DNA of 64,000 bases, from NCBI GenBank assembly GCA_030248195.1, contig JASAND010011408.1, positions 23,656 to 87,655 on the forward strand. The letters are read 5' to 3'. Positions 57,154 through 64,000 of this stretch are shown here, piece by piece. This DNA is from Trissonchulus latispiculum. Taxonomy: Eukaryota > Nematoda > Enoplea > Enoplida > Ironidae. A model generated the notes under the pieces. The model saw nothing but the letters and a program-made list of their open reading frames with translations. It made no database searches and was not told the DNA's origin. A program made the translations under genes and the position numbers. Within the stretch, counting starts at the first letter, position 1. Each line of letters opens with the position of its first letter.

Positions 57154-58129
57154 ATATGCATAAGTGGCATAAAACATTATTGTACTTAAAGCAGAAGCGG
57201 TCCAAACAAATTAATTGAATACTATATAAATAATTACACATTATACAACACTAATGCTTAATTATATATAAATACAATAAACATTCAATAAGTATTCAAA
57301 TACAAACAAAGCAATAATAAACAAGCAAATAAACAAAGTCCTGATGAATCCTACACCCAAAAGTTAGGTTCGGCCGACCCCGTATATGCCCGTCTGAAAA
57401 AAATCCCCTTCAGAAAAAAAAAAAAAAAAAAAAACCCTGGAATATACCTTGCCCAGGTGCCTAAATTTTTGCCAAAATAGGTCAGCTTTTCAAAAACTTT
57501 TCCGGTGTCGCCGGTGATCTTCTACACGTAAACATGTCCATGCTACTTAACCTTTATCAAAGGGTAATTTGAGAAAGTTACGTTTCTCTTTTCAACTAAT
57601 ATACGGTATACGACTACGTACGGCAAAAACCCTCATTTTGGTTGTTCTTCCTAAACCCCCTTCGCCTGAAGAATTTCCGCCTACGCCCTGGGGCCCGCCG
57701 GGATTCCCTCAAAACTCAACTACGTATATACCCTTTATAAAATATATATTCGTATATGTATTCCATTTTCTGTGACCTAAGTGCCCTATGTTTTCTTATT
57801 TCAGATGTTAGCGGCAGCCCAAATCAGTTAGCAAACTGTCCTAGTTCTCGATCAATGATCATCAATATAATTATTCATCATTTGAATTGGTCAATCAGTA
57901 ATCGGCTATCTGCTTGGTTTCTGGATTCATCAGGACTTTGTTTATTTGCTTGTTTATTATTGCTTTGTTTCTGTATTTGAATACTTATTGAATGTATATT
58001 GTATTTATATATAATTAAGCATTAATGTATTTTTATAATGTATATAAATAATAATTTATATAGTATTCAATTAATTTGTTTGGACAGATTCTGATTTAAG
58101 TACATTAATTTTTTATGAAGCTTATGAAT

Positions 58130-58529
58130 ATTATGGACCGGGCCCCGGCCCCGGCCCCGGTAGTCAGGCCCCGGCCCCGGTGGTCAGGCGCCGGTACCAA
58201 CCGGGGCCAAAAATTAGCAAAATTTTGTAAGTTTTTGACATTTTTTGACCAAAATGTTAATTTTTCGAAAGTCAAAAAGTGTTACAAATAGTTTGTTTTC
58301 CCGCTGATATGAATGAAAACAACGATGGTAACGTCTGTATATCAAAAATTATTGCAAAATTTAAATTTTTAAGAAAATTTTTGAAAATTTTCGATTTGGA
58401 CCCCCAATTTCTAGGCTCCTGGCCCCCGGTACCGGGGCCAAGGTGGCCCCGGCCCCGGCCCGGCCGGGGCCACGATGAGGTCCCGGCCCCGACCCCGGTC
58501 CCGGCAGTGGCGGCCCCGGTGCATCTCTA
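58130..58529. mobile_element. hAT-like GC-rich MITE, copy 4 (inverted, left end degraded)
   Basis: Its right end (ggtgcatctcta) is the inverse of copy 1's left terminus. The left terminus (attatggaccgggcc) is altered relative to tagggatgcaccgggg. Confidence 0.65.
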
Positions 58530-58637
<108 letters not shown>

Positions 58638-59399
58638 TGGGGTAGCTCGGAGAGCACCCCATAATATGAGCAAAAACGGTCAAATGCAGTCTTTTGAAAA
58701 CGTTAATTAAGCAAAACTAATTAACGGTAAGGAGTTGAGAGCTAAAATTTGCATTTCTGAAATCTCCAGGCCAAGAGCTTTCGAATGACACCAAACTTGC
58801 CCGGAAAAAATGAACTTTGAAAAAATCGACTTTTCTGACCACTTTGTATGTGTGGTTTTTTTTCTGTTGTGTTCGTCCTTTACGCTTTTGTACAATTTTG
58901 TGTCCAACGAATTTTTCACATGGCTTATGGTGGTAACCTTTACCTATTATTATCTTGTTAGCATAACCATGAACCTGTTCACTATTGATTATTTTTGCCC
59001 CATTTGGCTCCTAGCGATTTTTACAGACTGTCAAACATGGGGTTGGGAAGCGTTTGGACTTGGAAATTTTTCGAGGCCCCAACATAGAAAATTGTCAAAA
59101 AGTCGTCTAAAATAGCGTTTTTCGGCCATTTGGTGGTGCGCATATATAGTAAATCGGGGGCGCTGAAAACGATGAGCATATCGCCGAAACCGACGGATGT
59201 GACCCTCGGACTGCATGGCGCCCGTGGTTCCTCGCCCAGAGTCAAAGTTGGGAAAAGTCCCCAAAAACAGCTATTTTCGGCCATTTGGTGGTGCCCATAT
59301 ATAGTAAATCGGGGGCGCTGAAAACGATGAGCATATTGCCGATACCGTCCGAAGTGACCACTGGTCAGCATGGCTCCCGTGGTTCCTCGCCCGGGGTCG

Positions 59400-61960
59400 A
59401 GTTGAAAAACTCGCTTGCACCGCGGTTTTCGGCGTTTTGGTTGGGGGCATATATAGCAAATCGACTACGCTCGATTCAATGGGCATATTTCTGAAACCGA
59501 TGGAAGTGACCAGTGGTCGCTACGGCCTGTGGGACCTATTGACCACTGGTCAAACGGCCTAAAACAGCGTTTTTCGGTGTTTTGGTCGGGGTATATATAG
59601 TATATCGACTACGCTCGTTTCAATGGGCATATTGCCGAAACCGATGGAAGTGGTGATGGTGCCGGCCTAAGGGACCTATTGACCACTGGTCAAACGGCCT
59701 AAAACAGCGTTTTTTGGCGTTTTGGCCGGGGCATATATAGTAAATCGACTATGCTCGTTTCAATGGGTATATTGCCGAAAGCGATGGAAGTGACCACTGG
59801 TCACTATGGCCTCGGGGGCCTATTGACCACTGGTCAAATGGCCTAAAACAGCGTTTTTCGGCGTTTTGGTCGGTGACATATATAGTATATCGACTACGCT
59901 CGTTTCAATGGGCATATTGCCGAAACCGATGGAAGTGACCAGTGGTCACTACGGCCTAGGGGACCTATTGACCACCGGTCAAACGGCCTAAAACAGCGTT
60001 TTTCGGCGTTTTGGCCGGGGCATATATAGTAAATCGACTATGCTCGTTTCAATGGGTATATTGCCGAAAGCGATGGAAGTGACCACTGGTCACTATGGCC
60101 TATTGACCACTGGTTAAACGGCCTAAAACAGCGTTTTTCGGCGTTTTTGTCGGGGGCATATATAGTAAATCGACTGCGCTCGTTTCAATGGGCATATTGC
60201 CGAAACCGATGGAAGTGACCACTGGTCACTATGGCCTATTGACCACTGGTCGAATGGCCTAAAACAGCGTTTTTCGGCGTTTTGGTCGGGGGCATATATA
60301 GTATATCGACTACGCTCGTTTCAATGGGCATATTGCCGAAACCGATGGAAGTGACCACTGGTCACTATGGCCTCGGGGGCCTATTGACCACTGGTCAAAT
60401 GGCCTAAAACAGCGTTTTTCGGTGTTTTGGTCGGGGGCATATATAGTATATCGACTACGCTCGTTTCAATGGGCATATTGCCGAAACCGATGGAAGTGAC
60501 CAGTGGTCACTGCGGCCTAGGGGACCTATTGACCACTGGTCAAACGGCCTAAAACAGCGTTTTTCGGTGTTTTGGTCGGGGGCATATATAGTATATCGAC
60601 TACGCTCGTTTCAATGGGCATATTGCCGAAACCGATGGAAGTGACCAGTGGTCACTGCGGCCTAGGGGACCTATTGACCACTGGTCAAACGGCCTAAAAC
60701 AGCGTTTTTTGGCGTTTTGGCCGGGGCATATATAGTAAATCGACTATGCTCGTTTCAATGGGTATATTGCCGAAAGCGATGGAAGTGACCACTGGTCACT
60801 ATGGCCTCGGGGGCCCTATTGACCACTGGTCAAATGGCCTAAAACAGCGTTTTTCGGCGTTTTGGTCGGGGACATATATAGTATATCGACTACGCTCGTT
60901 TCAATGGGCATATTGCCGAAACCGATGGAAGTGACCAGTGGTCACTACGGCCTAGGGGACCTATTGACCACCGGTCAAACGGACTAAAACAGCGTTTTTC
61001 GGCGTTTTGGCCGGGGCATATATAGTAAATCGACTATGCTCGTTTCAATGGGTATATTGCCGAAAGCGATGGAAGTGACCACTGGTCACTATGGCCTATT
61101 GACCACTGGTCAAACGGCCTAAAACAGCGTTTTTCGGCGTTTTTGTCGGGGCATATATAGAAAATCGACTGCGCTCGTTTCAATGGGCATATTGCCGAAA
61201 CCGATGGAAGTGACCACTGGTCACTATGGCCTATTGACCACTGGTCGAATGGCCTAAAACAGCGTTTTTCGGCGTTTTGGTCGGGGGCATATATAGTATA
61301 TCCTCTACGCTCGTTTCAATGGGCATATTGCCAAAACCGATGGAAGTGACCAGTGGTCACTACGGCCTAGGGGACCTATTGACCACTGGTCAAACGGCCT
61401 AAAACAGCGTTTTTCGGCGTTTTTGTCGGAGGCATATATAGTAAATCGACTACGCTCGTTTCAATGGGCATATTGCCGAAACCGATGGAAGTGACCACTG
61501 GTCACTATGGCCTCGGGGGCCTATTGACCACTGGTCAAATGGCCTAAAACAGCGTTTTTCGGCGTTTTGGTCGGAGGCATATATAGTATATCGACTACGC
61601 TCGTTTCAACGGGCATATTGCCGAAACCGATGGAAGTGACCAGTTGTCACTACGGCCTAGGGGACCTATTGACCACTGGTCAAACGGCTTTAAAACAGCG
61701 TTTTGCGGCGGTTTTGTCGGTGGCATTTATGGTAAATCGACTACGCTCTTTTCAATGGGCATATTGCCGAAACCGATGGAAGCGACCAGTGGTCACTACA
61801 GCCTAGGGGACCTATTGACCACTGGTCAAGCGGCCTAAAACAGCGTTTTTCGGCGTTTTGGTCGGGGCATATATAGTATATCGACTACGCTCGTTTCAAT
61901 GGGCATTTCGCCGAAACCGACGGATGTGACCCTCGGGCTGCATGGCGCTCGTGGTTTCTC
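59400..61960. repeat. Right-arm minisatellite, ~17 copies of a 136-146-bp unit
   Basis: Unit starts were timed on caatggg at 59621, 59761, 59906, 60050, 60186, 60322, 60467, 60612, 60756, 60902, 61046, 61181, 61317, 61462, 61607, 61753 and 61897. Each unit has a gaccactggtc or gaccagtggtc palindrome, usually twice, plus aaaacagcgtttttcggcg, catatatagta and atcgactacgctcgtttc. Units of 136 and 145 bp differ by loss of a segment near ctacggcctaggggac. Short open frames here are periodic artefacts. Confidence 0.95.
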
Positions 61961-64000
61961 GGCCAGGGTCAACGTTGGGAAAGTCCCCAAAAACAGCGGT
62001 GGGTGGGTCCTGTGTGGGTTAAAATGAGATCGAATATGCTGCCACGTACTCTACAACAATACCAAAAATGAAAGAAGACAAGTAGGAAAAATGCTCCTTG
62101 CAGTCGCATGTAAAATGCAATATGAGCTAAGGGCAGCATTTTGAATCTTGTCTTCTACCCATTTACATGCTGGCTCATATTAAGTATTTTAACTCTTGTC
62201 TTTTACGTATTTAAATGCTGCCCTTAGCTCATATTGCATTTTGCATATTGTAAGGAAAATTTCTACTTCCTTTATTCCGGAAGGAATTTCGTAATTTGTT
62301 GTTTTCATGCTTCTGATTTTTTCAAATTTTGTTAAGTAATTTTGTGTGTATTACAAAATGCAGTTGTGAAAATGTCTCTAAATTAATTATAACGAATATT
62401 TGAAATTTTCTGTTCTAAAATTCCAATTGTAATTGATGAAAGACGGGCACTTTCGTTCAGACGTGAACGATAGATCGCCGAATGAAAACTACACGAATTT
62501 ATTTTTGACACGCTTCCTATGGCAAAAACTTTAAAATTCTAAGTAAACAAAAAGGTTAACCCAGTTGGTTATTATCGCATTACCTATTCCAATTGTTTTG
62601 CAGTATTGCTTTATAATTTTGATTGTATAACCCTTGCTGGGGGCCTGCATCCAATATTAAATAATGTTAAAATGTAACTACGAATTTTGTACTTGAACCG
62701 GGAACCGGAAGCTAGAACCGGAACCGGAACCGGTACTCTAGAACCGGAACCGGTTTGAAAATTGGAACCGGTCCCAACTCCCAACTCTAATACAGAGCGA
62801 TCAGGGCGAAGCAGAGTTTGTGTGCATGCTAGGTAAGTTTTTTGCTCAACAGCATCAAGTTATGAAGGAATCTGAAAAATGATTTAAAAGAATTATGAAA
62901 CCTGACCAATATACAATGCACAATTAATACGTAGGGAATCGGGTACAACTAATTTTGATCTGTACCGGTGATCACAGTGCCAAAGGCTCTAAGCTGAACG
63001 CTACGACATCTAAGCTGAACGCTGCGACACGTTTAGCAGTTTTCGTGGGGCCGTTCCCCTTGAACGGCCAATTTTTAAACGCAATTTCACCGGACGCTTG
63101 GACTCCTTTAAAGGTTGTGAGTGCCCCTTCATTGTATCCCCTCGAAATTGGAGTTTAACACAACGAAGGGACGGTAGTAATGCAACCTTTGAGTGCAGCT
63201 ATTCGGAGGAGTTATGTATAAATAAAAACTGATATTAATACCAGGGGGGTAATACAACCTTTGTAGTGCAGCTATTCGGGAAGAGTTTTATGTATAAATA
63301 AAAACGGATATTAATACCAGGACCGGTAGCAAGTGCAGCTTATTCGCAAGTGTTATTAATACGAGGGACTGGTAGCAATACAACCTTCACATTATGCAAT
63401 AGCTATTCGTATATATTCTGTATAAATAAAAAGGATATTAATAGTAAGGGTATATTAAAAAGGAAATACGAGTGGTCTGTATCAATAACCTTTGCAGTGC
63501 AGGTAACGAAACCCGATTCACAGTGTTCAGTATCAATAAAAAGCAGCAGCTAGGAAGTCCGGTGTAGACGGACGATGAGGACTTTGTCTACATGGCTCGA
63601 ACTGTGCTGATCCGTTGAGGATTTTGTCCACTCAATGCAGACTCTGTCCGGTGGAAACAGACTCTGTCCGGTGGAAACAGACTCTGTCCAGTGGAAACAG
63701 ACTTTGGCCAGTGGAAACAGACTTTGTCCAGTGGAAACAGACTTTGGCCGACGGTACCGGACTGTCTGCTACTGAAGTCGGACTTTGTGCCCCTACGTTG
63801 TGACTTTGGCCGCAGTTCCCTAGGTGGTCACTGCTCCCGGACTTTGTGCTGAACAGCTGTGACTTGGCCTACCCAGTTCCCTAGGTGGTCACTGGTCCCG
63901 GACTTTGTGCTGACCAGTTGTGACTTGAGACTACCCAGTTCCCTAGGTGGTCCCTGGTCCCGGACTTTGTGCTAGTGCGACTTTGTGTTGGACAAAAGCG

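Overview
This window looks like nuclear DNA of an invertebrate animal. It has long introns with GT-AG borders, one multi-exon gene related to a conserved metazoan family (CCDC9/CCDC9B), and dense eukaryotic transposons: a Ty3/gypsy LTR element with an envelope, a LINE relic, hAT- and Tc1/mariner-type MITEs, foldback repeats and minisatellites. I cannot name the phylum. There are no bacterial operons, CRISPR arrays or rRNA genes.

Layout. 1-13.9 kb is mostly non-coding. It holds a tRNA-like SINE head (2.75 kb), a family of G/C-rich MITEs (5.8-7.9 kb) and a nested pair of inverted-repeat elements (8.5-10.7 kb). 13.9-42.8 kb on the minus strand is the 3' part of a CCDC9-like gene. I assembled eight exons by hand from splice sites. 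All seven junctions keep the reading frame, and the total (1935 nt) is 644 codons plus a stop. The 5' end, with the start codon, was not found and probably lies beyond the window.

The 19.5-kb intron between exons 3 and 4 contains a 13.1-kb LTR retrotransposon (23,683-36,805) in the same orientation as the gene. Its 697-bp LTRs differ by about one base, so it inserted recently. It encodes Gag-protease-RT, then RNase H-integrase-PWWP-envelope in one continuous frame, then three further unrecognised ORFs before the 3' LTR. The PWWP domain sits between the integrase C-terminal module and the envelope. It resembles the H3K36-methyl-reading PWWP of LEDGF/HDGF proteins, so this element seems to carry its own chromatin reader, a role that LEDGF/p75 plays for lentiviral integrases from the host side. 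A one-base frame break separates the RT and RNase H reading frames.

43-49.9 kb is an intergenic or intronic repeat field: a hAT MITE with an 8-bp duplication, several tandem repeats, an 805-bp foldback element, and a LINE RNase H relic interrupted by a TA-flanked MITE.

49.93-64.0 kb is a giant palindrome of about 14 kb, cut by the window edge. Its two arms are near-identical except in an internal ~145-bp minisatellite, which is clean on the right and badly scrambled on the left. Its centre is a (TA)n tract flanked by inverted copies of a hAT-like MITE. It is either a very large foldback-type element or inverted duplication, or a fold-back assembly artefact; long reads would decide.
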